Positions 52,373 to 62,243 of a DNA stretch of 64,000 nucleotides are shown here, piece by piece. Position 1 is the first letter of the stretch. Every line of letters starts with the position of its first letter. Both the position numbers and the translations under genes were made by a program. Below the pieces are notes generated by a model. That model had not been told where the DNA came from. It searched no databases and saw only the letters and a program-made list of their open reading frames with translations. Source of the stretch: Flavobacterium silvaticum (GTDB lineage Bacteria; Bacteroidota; Bacteroidia; Flavobacteriales; Flavobacteriaceae); assembly GCF_012911565.1 (NCBI RefSeq), contig NZ_JAAMPU010000097.1, forward strand, positions 85,712 through 149,711, given 5' to 3'.

Positions 52373-54304
52373 ATGGCTAACGAAAATAACAATCCGAATC
52401 CCAACAAGATCAAAATCAATCCGTGGGTGCTTTATTGCGCCGTTGCACTGATTTTCTTATTCATAAGTTTCGCGACAGGCGGAACCGCATTTGAAGGACC
52501 TGCAAAAATTTCTCTCCCTAAGTTCGATGCATTGCTCCAATCCGGTCAGGTTGACAAAGTCATCATTTATAATAAGACCGAGGGCGAGGTTTACCTCACC
52601 AAAGCCGCTCTGGAAAAAAAGGAAAACAAAGATGTATCGAAAGACGTGCTCGATCGTGCCAATCCAGGCCCGCACTATTCATTTGATATCGGAAACGATG
52701 AACTGTTCCAGAAGAAACTGGACGATGCCATAAAGCTGAGAAAGATCAGGGATTACAAATTTGAGGAGAAAGACAATTGGTCCGGCCTGTTCATAAATCT
52801 TTTGCCAATCATTGTTATCATTATACTCTGGGTTCTTATCATGAGACGTATGTCGGCCGGTGCAGGCGGAGGCGGCGGACAAATTTTCAACATAGGAAAA
52901 TCAAAAGCACGCCTGTTCGATGAAAAGACCGATATCAAGACTACTTTCAAAGATGTAGCCGGTCTCGAAGGCGCCAAAGAGGAAATCCAGGAAATCGTCG
53001 AGTTCCTCAAAAACCCTGAAAAATATACCAGTCTTGGCGGAAAAATCCCTAAAGGTGCTTTGCTCGTCGGGCCTCCGGGAACGGGAAAAACGTTATTGGC
53101 GAAGGCGGTTGCTGGCGAAGCGAAAGTTCCTTTCTTTTCACTTTCTGGATCAGATTTCGTTGAGATGTTCGTAGGAGTCGGTGCTTCCCGTGTGCGTGAT
53201 TTGTTCAAACAGGCTAAGGAAAAATCACCTGCCATCATCTTTATCGATGAAATTGATGCCGTGGGTCGCGCCAGGGGAAAAAATAATTTCTCAGGTTCAA
53301 ATGACGAACGTGAAAACACGCTGAACCAATTACTTACGGAAATGGACGGTTTCGGAACAAACTCTCATGTAATTGTTCTTGCCGCCACAAACCGCGCAGA
53401 CGTACTTGACAAAGCATTGATGCGTGCAGGTCGTTTTGACCGTCAGATTTTTGTGGACTTACCGGACATCCGTGAGCGCAAAGAAATTTTCGAAGTGCAC
53501 TTAGGCCCGCTTAAAAAAGTGGAGCACCTGGACACTGATTTCCTTGCCAAGCAAACTCCTGGATTTTCAGGCGCCGATATTGCCAATGTCTGTAATGAAG
53601 CAGCTCTGATTGCAGCCCGTAAAAACAAATCGGCGGTTGACAAACAGGATTTCCTTGATGCCGTTGACCGTATTGTCGGCGGATTGGAAAAGAAGAACAA
53701 AATCATCACTCCGGAAGAGAAAAAAGCGATTGCCATTCACGAAGCCGGACACGCCACTGTCAGCTGGATGCTAGAGCATGCTGCACCTTTGGTAAAAGTG
53801 ACTATCGTTCCGCGCGGACAAAGCCTTGGAGCCGCCTGGTATCTGCCAGAAGAACGACTGATTGTCCGTCCGGATCAGATGCTCGACGAAATGTGCGCTA
53901 CCATGGGCGGACGTGCTGCCGAAAAAGTAACGTTCAATACTATTTCAACCGGTGCGCTCAGCGATCTTGAAAAAGTGACAAAACAGGCACGTGCCATGGT
54001 GACTATTTATGGCCTCAATGAAAAATTAGGAAACGTTACCTATTATGATTCAAGCGGGCAGAACGAATACAATTTCTCGAAACCATATTCAGAAGAAACC
54101 GCAATTGTCATCGACAAGGAAATATCGGACCTTATTGAAAGCCAATACCAAAGAGCAATAGATATCCTGGAGCTCCACAAAGACAAATTGAATCAGCTCG
54201 CCGATATACTTATCGAAAAAGAAGTTATTTTCAAAGACGACCTCGAGCAGATTTTCGGAAGACGTCCTTTTGATAAAAATCTCCAGGAAGAAGTCAATCC
54301 GTAA
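52373..54304 (+). CDS. ftsH: ATP-dependent zinc metalloprotease FtsH
   Basis: A membrane-bound AAA protease of 643 residues that degrades misfolded and short-lived membrane proteins. Two membrane helices (about 18-38 and 139-157) flank a periplasmic part. Walker A is GPPGTGKT (233-240), Walker B IIFIDEID (about 288-295), and the second region of homology is RAGRFDRQI. The zinc site is HEAGH (456-460) with the third ligand in the [12 protein letters not shown] region. Length and domain order are complete. Confidence 0.98.
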   Translation: MANENNNPNPNKIKINPWVLYCAVALIFLFISFATGGTAFEGPAKISLPKFDALLQSGQVDKVIIYNKTEGEVYLTKAALEKKENKDVSKDVLDRANPGPHYSFDIGNDELFQKKLDDAIKLRKIRDYKFEEKDNWSGLFINLLPIIVIIILWVLIMRRMSAGAGGGGGQIFNIGKSKARLFDEKTDIKTTFKDVAGLEGAKEEIQEIVEFLKNPEKYTSLGGKIPKGALLVGPPGTGKTLLAKAVAGEAKVPFFSLSGSDFVEMFVGVGASRVRDLFKQAKEKSPAIIFIDEIDAVGRARGKNNFSGSNDERENTLNQLLTEMDGFGTNSHVIVLAATNRADVLDKALMRAGRFDRQIFVDLPDIRERKEIFEVHLGPLKKVEHLDTDFLAKQTPGFSGADIANVCNEAALIAARKNKSAVDKQDFLDAVDRIVGGLEKKNKIITPEEKKAIAIHEAGHATVSWMLEHAAPLVKVTIVPRGQSLGAAWYLPEERLIVRPDQMLDEMCATMGGRAAEKVTFNTISTGALSDLEKVTKQARAMVTIYGLNEKLGNVTYYDSSGQNEYNFSKPYSEETAIVIDKEISDLIESQYQRAIDILELHKDKLNQLADILIEKEVIFKDDLEQIFGRRPFDKNLQEEVNP

Positions 54305-54323
54305 TATCCCGATTCCATCCTAT

Positions 54324-54365
54324 AAAAATCTTGGTTCAGAAATCGTTTGAATCAAGATTTTTTTA
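54324..54365 (+). terminator. Terminator after ftsH
   Basis: Stem AAAATCTTG (54325-54333) with CAAGATTTT (54353-54361), extended by TTC/GAA pairs, then a T-run that overlaps the next promoter. Confidence 0.75.
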
Positions 54366-54371
54366 TCTTTG
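54364..54371 (+). promoter_or_regulatory. -7 element TATCTTTG of the LUD-cdsA-psd operon
   Basis: Full TAnnTTTG match directly after the ftsH terminator, 37 nt before ATG 54409. Confidence 0.5.
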
Positions 54372-54408
54372 AGCAATTCAGGCTGCATTAATACGAACTA
54401 CATTTTTT

Positions 54409-55011
54409 ATGAGTCTATTCAGGAAGATTTTTGGAACGGGAAATGAACCGGCTCCGGGTGATGAAAAAGAGAGTGAATACCGGCCGCAAGCGCAGCCAAA
54501 CATGCCGGTTGACGAACTTTTCACTTTCAATTTCAAACGCAACGGCGGTAAATTCCTGTACTGTGAGAATTCCGATGAAATGCGCGAGCAGTTCGAAAAT
54601 ATCCTCGAAGAAAATGACTGGTTCGAGTCTACGGCGGTTTGCTACGAGCCTAAATTATTTGGGATGCTCGAGGAAAACAATATTTCTTTCGATAAAGCCG
54701 AAAACCCTAAATTCATTCTCGCTTCCTGCGAAAACCTGATTGCAGATGAAGGCTCGGTGCTTTTTTCATCGAACCAGATCAAACAGAACAAACCGAACGA
54801 CTTACCGACCAACATGATTATCCTGGCCACGACAAGCCAAATCCTCGAGTCGAAAAGTGATGGTCTTCGTGCCATCAAAAAGAAATACGAAAAAGATTAT
54901 CCTACCAACATCACTACGGTAAAATACTTTGAAAAAGCCAAAGAAGAAGATTTCCTGCAGTACGGAAGTGCGGCTAAAAATCTATATTTGCTGCTCGTAG
55001 AAGATTTGTAG
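54409..55011 (+). CDS. LUD (LutC/YkgG-like) domain protein
   Basis: 200 residues. The LUD fold segments are visible: FLYCENSDEMREQFENIL, ENPKFILASCENLIADEGSVLFSSNQ and NMIILATTSQI. LutC is part of an L-lactate oxidation complex in other bacteria, but LutA and LutB are absent here, and the gene leads an operon for phospholipid synthesis. The function is therefore open. It ends one base before cdsA begins. Confidence 0.82.
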   Translation: MSLFRKIFGTGNEPAPGDEKESEYRPQAQPNMPVDELFTFNFKRNGGKFLYCENSDEMREQFENILEENDWFESTAVCYEPKLFGMLEENNISFDKAENPKFILASCENLIADEGSVLFSSNQIKQNKPNDLPTNMIILATTSQILESKSDGLRAIKKKYEKDYPTNITTVKYFEKAKEEDFLQYGSAAKNLYLLLVEDL

Positions 55012-55012
55012 C

Positions 55013-55801
55013 ATGAATGAAACGCTCACCAGAACCCTGTCGGGAGCGGTATATATTGCAATACTTGTAGTTTGCTCGCTTTTTTCGCCAAGTTTCATTA
55101 CCCTGTTTGGTGTTTTTCTCGCCATTGCCACTATTGAATTTTCAAGACTGACGGACCTGAACCGTTGGACATCCCTCGGTATTTCCGCCTTTTTCTATTT
55201 ACTACTAGCCGTCATTACTCCCGCTTCGACCTTGATTGCGTTGGGGTTTTGCTTATTTGTTTTCGGCGTCCTGCTATGGTGGCTGTTTTCAGATAAACGC
55301 CAGGCTCCGATTCCGGGATATGGAATCCTGATTGGCTATATCGCCATTCCAATTTCTGCCATAATCTGGATTCCCAATACTACTGGCATCTTCAAGCCAC
55401 TGACTTTATTGGGCGTTTTTATTTTGATATGGGCCAATGACACCTTCGCTTTTTTATTTGGAAAAGGTTTCGGGAAACACAAACTCTTTGAACGTATCTC
55501 ACCTAAAAAAACAGTCGAAGGTTTTATCGGCGGCTGGGTTATGTCACTTGCATTCAGCATTCCCGTTGCCATCTGGCTTACAAAAGAACCCGTTTTACAT
55601 TGGTTGATTATCGCTACAATAGCCAGTTTTTTTGGAACAATCGGAGATCTTATCGAATCTAAATTCAAACGTTCAGCCGGCGTAAAAGATTCCGGAAACA
55701 TAATGCCAGGCCACGGAGGCATTTTGGATAGGCTCGATAGTATTATATTTGTGGCTCCATTTGTATTTTTGTTTTATCAAATCGTAACGTATGTTTCATA
55801 A
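55013..55801 (+). CDS. cdsA: Phosphatidate cytidylyltransferase
   Basis: Makes CDP-diacylglycerol from phosphatidate and CTP in the inner membrane. 262 residues with about seven helices. The signature SRLTDLNRW appears early, and the CDP motif region FERISPKKTVEGFIGGWVMS with GDLIESKFKRSAGVKDSGNIMPGHGGILDRLDS, near residues 210-245, is complete. psd overlaps its end by 11 bp. Confidence 0.95.
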   Translation: MNETLTRTLSGAVYIAILVVCSLFSPSFITLFGVFLAIATIEFSRLTDLNRWTSLGISAFFYLLLAVITPASTLIALGFCLFVFGVLLWWLFSDKRQAPIPGYGILIGYIAIPISAIIWIPNTTGIFKPLTLLGVFILIWANDTFAFLFGKGFGKHKLFERISPKKTVEGFIGGWVMSLAFSIPVAIWLTKEPVLHWLIIATIASFFGTIGDLIESKFKRSAGVKDSGNIMPGHGGILDRLDSIIFVAPFVFLFYQIVTYVS

Positions 55802-56441
55802 AGAAGGCGGAAAAATAATCCTGATATCAACCTCACTGACGGTTGCTCTGCTATTGCTCATCGATTATTTTGTGACCGAAGGCTGGTTCAGAACTGTACT
55901 GATGCTACTGGTATTGTCTATTTTAGTGTTGGTATTGCAGTTTTTCCGAAACCCGAAACGATACACCGAAATAACCGACGAAAATGTTATCGCACCAGTC
56001 GATGGAAAAGTCGTCGTGATAGAAGAAGTTTTTGAACCGGAGTATTTCAAGGACAATCGCCTGCAGGTTTCTATCTTCATGTCACCTATCAATGTCCATG
56101 TGACGCGTTATCCCGTCAACGGAAAAGTGAAATACAGCAAATATCATCCGGGCAAATACCTTGTGGCCTGGCATCCGAAAGCGAGTACCGAAAATGAGCG
56201 TACTACGGTAGTTGTCGAAAACAGGTTGTTTGGCGAAGTATTGTACCGACAGATTGCTGGTGCGTTGGCCAAACGAATCGTCAATTATGCCAAAGAAGGC
56301 ATGCAGGTAGTCCAGGGAACCGATGCCGGTTTCATTAAGTTCGGATCACGAGTAGATTTGTATTTCCCTATCGGAACTAAAGTAGAAGTAAAACTCGGCC
56401 AGAAAGCCGTTGGTGGTAAAACCATAATAGCGAAGTTATAA
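55791..56441 (+). CDS. psd: Phosphatidylserine decarboxylase family protein
   Basis: 216 residues, the short form of Psd. Two helices near the N-terminus (about 8-45) precede VIAPVDGKVVVIEEV, FMSPINVHVTRYPVNGKV, HPKASTENERTTVVVE and the self-cleavage region FIKFGSRVDLYFP, with Gly-Ser near residue 182. Cleavage there would produce the pyruvoyl group. It makes phosphatidylethanolamine, the main phospholipid of these bacteria. It overlaps cdsA by 11 bp and the next gene by one base. Confidence 0.93.
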   Translation: MFHKEGGKIILISTSLTVALLLLIDYFVTEGWFRTVLMLLVLSILVLVLQFFRNPKRYTEITDENVIAPVDGKVVVIEEVFEPEYFKDNRLQVSIFMSPINVHVTRYPVNGKVKYSKYHPGKYLVAWHPKASTENERTTVVVENRLFGEVLYRQIAGALAKRIVNYAKEGMQVVQGTDAGFIKFGSRVDLYFPIGTKVEVKLGQKAVGGKTIIAKL

Positions 56442-56713
56442 TGGCCGAAGACGATTTGGATACACGCTTCCGGGAAGCCTTTGAAAAAGCTTCGCAAATG
56501 TCACAGGCAGATTTACCACAGGACACGCAATTGCGTCTGTATGCGTTTTTCAAACAAGGTTCGGAAGGATCGCCATCGGGACATTTTGGCACGTTTGATT
56601 TACGGAATGCCTTTAAGACGAACGCCTGGATGCAGATTCGGGATATGTCGTCCGAAGAAGCCAAAGAAAATTATATTGCACTAGTAGAATCCATCACACA
56701 AGGAAATCCATAA
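56441..56713 (+). CDS. Acyl-CoA-binding protein
   Basis: 90 residues, one complete acyl-CoA-binding domain: LDTRFREAFEKASQM, TQLRLYAFFKQGSEG and NAWMQIRDMSSEEAKENYIALV. These proteins carry long-chain acyl-CoA esters; they are common in eukaryotes and less so in bacteria. It starts on the last base of psd (TAATG). That tight coupling points to a role in phospholipid synthesis. Confidence 0.92.
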   Translation: MAEDDLDTRFREAFEKASQMSQADLPQDTQLRLYAFFKQGSEGSPSGHFGTFDLRNAFKTNAWMQIRDMSSEEAKENYIALVESITQGNP

Positions 56714-56717
56714 CCGA

Positions 56718-57497
56718 ATGACCTTTTTAAAACATAATTTTATTCCGGCCCTGATCATCGCATCGGGCCTTTTGTTTTCGTGCCAGAAGAAAAAACTGAC
56801 CGAGGTGGTCGAAGTTCCGTTACCTACGGCCGAAGAAAAAGTCACCATCGGTCATCCGGACGAAGCCGTTGCCGATCCCGGCGCTTTTGAAATGTATAAA
56901 CTTCCGTTCGAGTACGACGAATTGGCTCCGAACATAGATGCCATGACCATGGAAATGCACTTTTCCAAGCATTACCTTACCTACACGAATAACCTGAACC
57001 GGCTTCTGGACAGTACCGAACTCGCCAAACTTCCCATCGAGGAAATTTTCAAAAAACTCGATATGAGCAATGCCGATCTTCGGAACAACCTGGGCGGCTA
57101 TTACAATCATACGCTATACTGGGAAACCATCGCACCCAAAAAAGGCGGTGAGCCAAAAGACAATGCATTGGCAGCAGCAATCTCAAAAGATTTCGGTTCG
57201 TTTGCCAACTTTAAGGAATCGTTTGAAAATGCGGCTTCACGCCAATTCGGATCGGGTTGGGCGTGGCTGGTTGTAGACCGATCGGGCAATCTACAGGTAA
57301 CTTCAACTCCGAATCAGGACAATCCACTGATGCCACAGGCGACAATTCCCGGCAAACCGATTCTGGGGATCGACGTTTGGGAACACGCCTACTATCTGGG
57401 TTATCAGTATAAACGCAAAAAATACATCGACGCTTTTTTCAATGTGATCAATTGGGACAAAGTTTCGGAGAAGTATGACGATGCCGTGAGGAAATAA
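56718..57497 (+). CDS. Exported Fe/Mn superoxide dismutase lipoprotein
   Basis: 259 residues. A lipoprotein signal (MTFLKHNFIPALIIASGLLFSC) with Cys22 and a linker come before the SOD domain starting YKLPFEYDELAPNID. The metal ligands are His81 (MEMHFSKHY), His131 (GGYYNHTLYW), Asp219 and His223 (IDVWEHAYY). The enzyme therefore has all ligands but is anchored in the envelope. Metal preference is not decided. It lies 4 nt after the acyl-CoA-binding protein gene, in the phospholipid operon, so it may protect membranes from superoxide. Confidence 0.94.
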   Translation: MTFLKHNFIPALIIASGLLFSCQKKKLTEVVEVPLPTAEEKVTIGHPDEAVADPGAFEMYKLPFEYDELAPNIDAMTMEMHFSKHYLTYTNNLNRLLDSTELAKLPIEEIFKKLDMSNADLRNNLGGYYNHTLYWETIAPKKGGEPKDNALAAAISKDFGSFANFKESFENAASRQFGSGWAWLVVDRSGNLQVTSTPNQDNPLMPQATIPGKPILGIDVWEHAYYLGYQYKRKKYIDAFFNVINWDKVSEKYDDAVRK

Positions 57498-57535
57498 ACC
57501 TGATTTCAAACTCCCTGGGCATTTCCAGAAAAAAA

Positions 57536-57570
57536 TCGCATTTCTAAAGATTTAACTCTCAGAAATGCGA
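57536..57570. terminator. Bidirectional terminator between sod and valS
   Basis: Stem TCGCATTTCT/AGAAATGCGA (57536-57545, 57561-57570) with a 15 nt loop. T-runs lie on the minus side (TTTTTTT) and plus side (CTTTTATTT). Confidence 0.75.
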
Positions 57571-57591
57571 CTTTTATTTCCCCAAAGACTT

Positions 57592-60219
57592 TTATAACGA
57601 AGCAAGGCTCTGTTCCAATGTCGCGATCTTAGCCAACGCGTCAGCTTCTTTCTTGCGTTCGTTTTCCAAAACCTGGGCAGGCGCACCACCAACAAATTTC
57701 TCGTTAGCCAATTTCGCCTGTACCGATTTGAGGAAACCTTTGATGTAATCGAGTTCCGATGTCAGTTTAGCCCTTTCCTCAGTCGTATCGATGTTGGCTG
57801 AAAGCGGAACGAAATACTCCTCGCTTCCAACCCGGAACGAAGCGGCACGTTGCGGTTTTTCAGAAACCTGATCAAACGAATCGACATTGCCGAGTTTTTT
57901 GATGACACTGTCAAAACGCGTATCAGAAGCCGTCCCGAGAAGTTGTAATGAAATGGTATCGCGGAACGAAATATTCTTGTCTTTCCTGACTGTTCTTACA
58001 CCAGAGATAATCTCTGATGCCTTTTCAAAAGATTTGAGTAAACTTTCGTCGAAACTGGTAATCTGAGGCCATTCAGAAATGATGAGGGCGTCTTTAGGGT
58101 CGCGTTCGGTTATGTGTTGCCAGATTTCTTCGGTCAGGAAAGGCATGAACGGATGCAACAATTTGAGTACGGTTTCGAGCGCGTTGAGGGCAGATGCGAA
58201 CGTTTTGGAATCGATTGGTTGCTGATAACCCGGTTTGATCATTTCGAGGAACCATGAACAGAAATCGTCCCAAACCAGTTTATAGGTTGCAATCAATGCA
58301 TCTGACAAACGATATTTTGAAAAGTTATCCTCAATTTCCAGAAGAATCTGTTGTGATTTAGCTTCGAACCATTGAACGGCAATCGCAGACGATTCCGGCT
58401 GAGCAATACTGTCGCTTACCTCCCAACCTTTTATAAGCCGGAATGCATTCCAGATTTTATGAGCGAACGCTTTTCCGTTGGCACACAATTCCTCGTCGAA
58501 CATGATGTCGTTTCCGGCTGAAGCACTAAGCAACAATCCGACACGAACACCATCGGCACCGAACTTCTCGATCAGATCAAGCGGATCAGGCGAATTCCCA
58601 AGCGATTTCGACATCTTGCGTCGCTGCTTGTCGCGAACCAAACCGGTCAGGTACACATTTTCAAACGGTTTTTCACCTGTATATTCGTATCCGGCAATAA
58701 TCATACGGGCCACCCAGAAAAACAAAATGTCCGGGCCTGTAACCAAATCATTGGTCGGATAATAGTAGTTGAAATCTTTGTTTTGAGGATCGAGAATTCC
58801 GCCGAAAACAGCCATGGGCCACAACCATGACGAAAACCACGTGTCGAGTGCATCCGGATCTTGTTTCAGATCGGCATCAGATAACGACGGATTTCCGGTT
58901 TTGGCTTTTGCCAGTTGAACCGCTTCTTCCCTGGTTTCGGCGACCACGAAATCTTCCTTTCCATCTCCATAGAAATAAGCCGGAATCTGTTGGCCCCACC
59001 AAAGCTGGCGCGAGATGTTCCAATCGCGGATGTTTTCCAACCAATGGCGATAGGTATTTTCGAATCGCTTCGGGTACAATTTAATTTGATCCGTTTCCAA
59101 AACGGCTTTTATCGCAGGTTTTACCAAATCTTCCATCCGCAAAAACCACTGATCTGACAATCTAGGTTCGATGACGGCTTTGGTTCGTTCCGATGTCCCG
59201 ACTTTGTTCAAATGTGTCTCGACTTTTGCCAGATTCCCAAGGCTTTCGAGTTCCGTCGCGATTTCCTCACGGACCACAAAACGATCCTTGCCCTGATACT
59301 GCAACCCAAATGAATTCAGCGTTGCATCGTCATTGAAAATATCGATGACTTCAAGATTGTGTTTGTCACCAAGAGCCTTGTCGTTTACATCATGTGCTGG
59401 CGTCACTTTAAGGCAGCCGGTACCGAATTCCATATCGACATAGTCATCGGCAATGATCGGGATTTCACGGTTGGCAATAGGAACGATGGCTTTTTTACCG
59501 ATAAGATTCTGATAGCGTTCATCATTCGGGTTGACGCAGATGGCGGTATCGCCGAGAATTGTTTCGGGACGTGTAGTCGCGATGGTCACAAATTCATCCG
59601 AACCTGAAATCTGGTACTTTAGAAAATACAATTTCCCCTGACGTTCTTCGTAATTCACTTCTTCGTCAGAGAGTGTCGTCTTGGCTTCCGGATCCCAGTT
59701 CACCATTCGGTATCCGCGGTAAATCTGGCCTTTGTTATATAAATCGACAAAAGATTTGATTACAGATGCCGACATATCCGGATCCATCGTAAACTTTGTC
59801 CGATCCCAATCGCAGGATGCACCAAGTTTTTTAAGCTGATCGAGGATCACACCTCCGTATTTATCGGTCCAATCCCAGGCGTGTTTGAGGAATTCTTCGC
59901 GTGACAGGTCTTTTTTATCGATGCCTTCCGCTTTGAGTTTTGCTACGACTTTGGCTTCTGTCGCAATCGAAGCGTGATCCGTTCCCGGAACCCAACAGGC
60001 ATTGAAGCCTTTTAACCTCGCACGACGGATCAATACATCCTGAATGGTATTGTTCAGCATATGTCCCATGTGAAGCACTCCGGTCACGTTTGGCGGCGGG
60101 ATTACAATAGTGTACGGCTGGCGTCCGTCCGGTTCCGAATGGAAATACTTATGCTCCATCCAGTAGCCATACCATTTCTGTTCTATTGCTGTGTGTTCAA
60201 ATTGGGTTGGGATTTCCAT
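57592..60219 (-). CDS. valS: Valyl-tRNA synthetase
   Basis: Charges tRNA-Val. The 875-residue class I enzyme has HMGH at 50-53 in [18 protein letters not shown], and the KMSKS loop in [14 protein letters not shown] near residue 535. The editing domain lies between ([14 protein letters not shown]), and [11 protein letters not shown] and [13 protein letters not shown] are present. The C-terminal coiled coil (about 810-875, [20 protein letters not shown]) binds tRNA. Full length. Confidence 0.98.
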   Translation of the reverse strand: MEIPTQFEHTAIEQKWYGYWMEHKYFHSEPDGRQPYTIVIPPPNVTGVLHMGHMLNNTIQDVLIRRARLKGFNACWVPGTDHASIATEAKVVAKLKAEGIDKKDLSREEFLKHAWDWTDKYGGVILDQLKKLGASCDWDRTKFTMDPDMSASVIKSFVDLYNKGQIYRGYRMVNWDPEAKTTLSDEEVNYEERQGKLYFLKYQISGSDEFVTIATTRPETILGDTAICVNPNDERYQNLIGKKAIVPIANREIPIIADDYVDMEFGTGCLKVTPAHDVNDKALGDKHNLEVIDIFNDDATLNSFGLQYQGKDRFVVREEIATELESLGNLAKVETHLNKVGTSERTKAVIEPRLSDQWFLRMEDLVKPAIKAVLETDQIKLYPKRFENTYRHWLENIRDWNISRQLWWGQQIPAYFYGDGKEDFVVAETREEAVQLAKAKTGNPSLSDADLKQDPDALDTWFSSWLWPMAVFGGILDPQNKDFNYYYPTNDLVTGPDILFFWVARMIIAGYEYTGEKPFENVYLTGLVRDKQRRKMSKSLGNSPDPLDLIEKFGADGVRVGLLLSASAGNDIMFDEELCANGKAFAHKIWNAFRLIKGWEVSDSIAQPESSAIAVQWFEAKSQQILLEIEDNFSKYRLSDALIATYKLVWDDFCSWFLEMIKPGYQQPIDSKTFASALNALETVLKLLHPFMPFLTEEIWQHITERDPKDALIISEWPQITSFDESLLKSFEKASEIISGVRTVRKDKNISFRDTISLQLLGTASDTRFDSVIKKLGNVDSFDQVSEKPQRAASFRVGSEEYFVPLSANIDTTEERAKLTSELDYIKGFLKSVQAKLANEKFVGGAPAQVLENERKKEADALAKIATLEQSLASL

Positions 60220-60262
60220 TGTGCTGTATTAAGTTTACGGCTTGTTTATGATGACCGGACGG

Positions 60263-60270
60263 CAAAATTA
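60263..60270 (-). promoter_or_regulatory. -7 element TAATTTTG of valS
   Basis: Full TAnnTTTG match on the minus strand; TTTT stands at the -33 position with 19 nt spacing. Confidence 0.5.
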
Positions 60271-60356
60271 ACCATTCCGGCCCGTTTTAAAAATAACGCG
60301 GCAACTATTTGCCCGTAAATCAAAAGAAAGTATTTTTACCGACAAACCAAGATAGT

Positions 60357-60791
60357 ATGAAATCATTGTTTTTGACACTCGGATTTTTGGCCGTAAGTCT
60401 TTCAGGGATGGCACAAAAAGGTGCTAAAATAGAATTCTTCGCAAAAGACAATACGGTAGATTACGGCAAAGTGGCCAAAGGAAGCGACGACGGCCTGCGT
60501 ACGTTCGAATTCACCAATACGGGCGACGCGCCTCTCATTATCAGCAACGTGGAATCTACGTGCGGCTGCACCGTACCATCAAAACCTACGGAACCGATCA
60601 TGCCTGGAAAAATGGGCAAGATCGATGTCAAATACAATATGAATCCGGGAAAAATCAACAAAACGATTTATGTTGATTCAAATGCCGTCAATGTAGATAA
60701 AGGCCGTGTGGCACTTCACATTATTGGAGAAGTAATCAATAAACAGGAAGTCAACCTGCTCGAAAAGAAAAAAGTCGGCCCAATGAAATAA
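60357..60791 (+). CDS. DUF1573 periplasmic protein
   Basis: 144 residues from ATG 60357 with a signal peptide (MKSLFLTLGFLAVSLSGMAQ). One Ig-like DUF1573 domain: DYGKVAKGSDDGLRTFEFTNTGDAPLIISNV, then STCGCTVPSKP, the conserved cysteine pair CGC, and PGKMGKIDVKYN. The family is common in Bacteroidota envelopes, and its function is unknown. ATG 60357 begins the signal peptide; the frame upstream has none. Confidence 0.88.
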   Translation: MKSLFLTLGFLAVSLSGMAQKGAKIEFFAKDNTVDYGKVAKGSDDGLRTFEFTNTGDAPLIISNVESTCGCTVPSKPTEPIMPGKMGKIDVKYNMNPGKINKTIYVDSNAVNVDKGRVALHIIGEVINKQEVNLLEKKKVGPMK

Positions 60792-60792
60792 A

Positions 60793-60825
60793 AATTTCCT
60801 TTCCATTCGGAGGGATTTTTTTTAC
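60793..60825. terminator. Weak hairpin between converging genes
   Basis: AAATTTCC can pair with GGGATTT through G-T pairs, followed by TTTTTT. The stem is poor. Confidence 0.35.
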
Positions 60826-62126
60826 AGTAGCTTTTTCAGGGTGAATTTGGTGGTTATGATTTTTCCGTCGCGATCAATCTTGATTTTGATGACCCTGCCT
60901 TCTTCCGATTTGAACAGGCTTACCAACTCCTGAAGTCCATATCTCTGTACTTCTCTCCCATTGACCGAAACCAACAGGTCGCCATTTTTCAGACCTGCAA
61001 TATCTCCGGGCGATCCTTCACGAACATTCACTATGCGAAACGACGGTTTGAGTTCGAATGTGAGAGAAATAGAGGCGCTATATGCTGCTTCCGCCTCATC
61101 GGGCCTTTTTACCACTTGTTGCTGCACCCACTGAAATCCGTCGTGCTGTACCGTGAGGCCGCTCATATTGTATTCGAATTCTTTAGCCAGTTCATTATTA
61201 GCGTACAAATACATGGCATTTCCTTTATAATCGAAAACCACATTAAAGCGCCTGAGAATTTCCCCGCCGACAGATCCGAGCCTGTTATTGACGGCTATAA
61301 GATGCTGGAGCGATTCCGTATCCGGAAAGGCGGAAAGCGTTTTTTCAAAAGTGAAGTTGGCTAAATTGACCGAAGCGATACGTGCCCGCAGGCCATATAT
61401 TTCACCACTGAAGCCATAACCGAGATAATCCCGGATATTAGGCTCGGGAACCGTAATGACCTGATTGCGATCCCTGAAAAGCCAAATGGCATCACTGTTT
61501 CCGGTATCGATTAATAGTTTTGCAGGAAAACTTGATTTGTCGGGCATTCTGATGTCGGCCATAACATATGGCTTATTTTTGTCTAATGTGAGCGAAAGTT
61601 TTTGGAACGACCGGAATTTATCTTTCCTAATGCCCCATTCCCTATCGTAAACAAAAATCCGTTTTCCTTTATAATCGATCTGGACAAAATAGTTTTCAAA
61701 AAATTTCTTCCCTAAAATACCATGGACAGGAATGCCGACATGGGACGAGAAATTGAAGTCTCTTTCCAGAATCACATATAATTCATGGTTCGCGTCAGAA
61801 AGAGCCCCTACCTTAAACAGATTCCCGCGTGATCGCAAACCCGTAACCGGCTCCTGATTGCCAAGGCCACGTAAATTAACGGTTTCAGCGTTGGCCAGTT
61901 CGACCTCGGCATCTTTGTCCAGATTAAACAATATGGTATCGTCCACGCCTGTGTCCAATAAAAATGTCAGGCGAACGCCATTCAAATCTCCCTCTACAAA
62001 AATGAGGTTATTGATAAGCTTGAATGGAAGACTGCATTTGTGTTTTCCCTGCTTTAGCTGAAAGCCGTCCTGAGCCAGCAAAATTGCCGGAAATAAGATC
62101 AGCCACAAGAATCGGAACGTCTTCAT
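60822..62126 (-). CDS. Retropepsin-like aspartyl protease with PDZ domain
   Basis: 434 residues with signal peptide MKTFRFLWLILFPAILLAQ. Two aspartyl-protease lobes have DTG motifs: Asp58 in FLLDTGVDDTILF and Asp207 in LLIDTGNSDAIWLF, each with a GILGKKFFENY or GGEILRRFNVVFDY strand after it. A PDZ domain closes the protein (about 352-434, IVNVREGSPGDIAGLKNGDLLVSVNG). It probably acts as a periplasmic or surface protease; targets are unknown. Two DTG motifs in one chain mean that it need not dimerise. Confidence 0.88.
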   Translation of the reverse strand: MKTFRFLWLILFPAILLAQDGFQLKQGKHKCSLPFKLINNLIFVEGDLNGVRLTFLLDTGVDDTILFNLDKDAEVELANAETVNLRGLGNQEPVTGLRSRGNLFKVGALSDANHELYVILERDFNFSSHVGIPVHGILGKKFFENYFVQIDYKGKRIFVYDREWGIRKDKFRSFQKLSLTLDKNKPYVMADIRMPDKSSFPAKLLIDTGNSDAIWLFRDRNQVITVPEPNIRDYLGYGFSGEIYGLRARIASVNLANFTFEKTLSAFPDTESLQHLIAVNNRLGSVGGEILRRFNVVFDYKGNAMYLYANNELAKEFEYNMSGLTVQHDGFQWVQQQVVKRPDEAEAAYSASISLTFELKPSFRIVNVREGSPGDIAGLKNGDLLVSVNGREVQRYGLQELVSLFKSEEGRVIKIKIDRDGKIITTKFTLKKLL

Positions 62127-62243
62127 TTTTATAAAATTACTAAATATGATGACCCGATAAAAAAGAATAATTTCTTTCCCTTAAAATCTAAATGCTTTCG
62201 CCGAAAAATTCGCAAATTTGCAACTTCAAAAAATAACTACCAC

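Noticed and set aside
52753..53319. Minus-strand frame of 188 codons in ftsH
   Set aside because: Antisense to the AAA domain of ftsH; no family resemblance.
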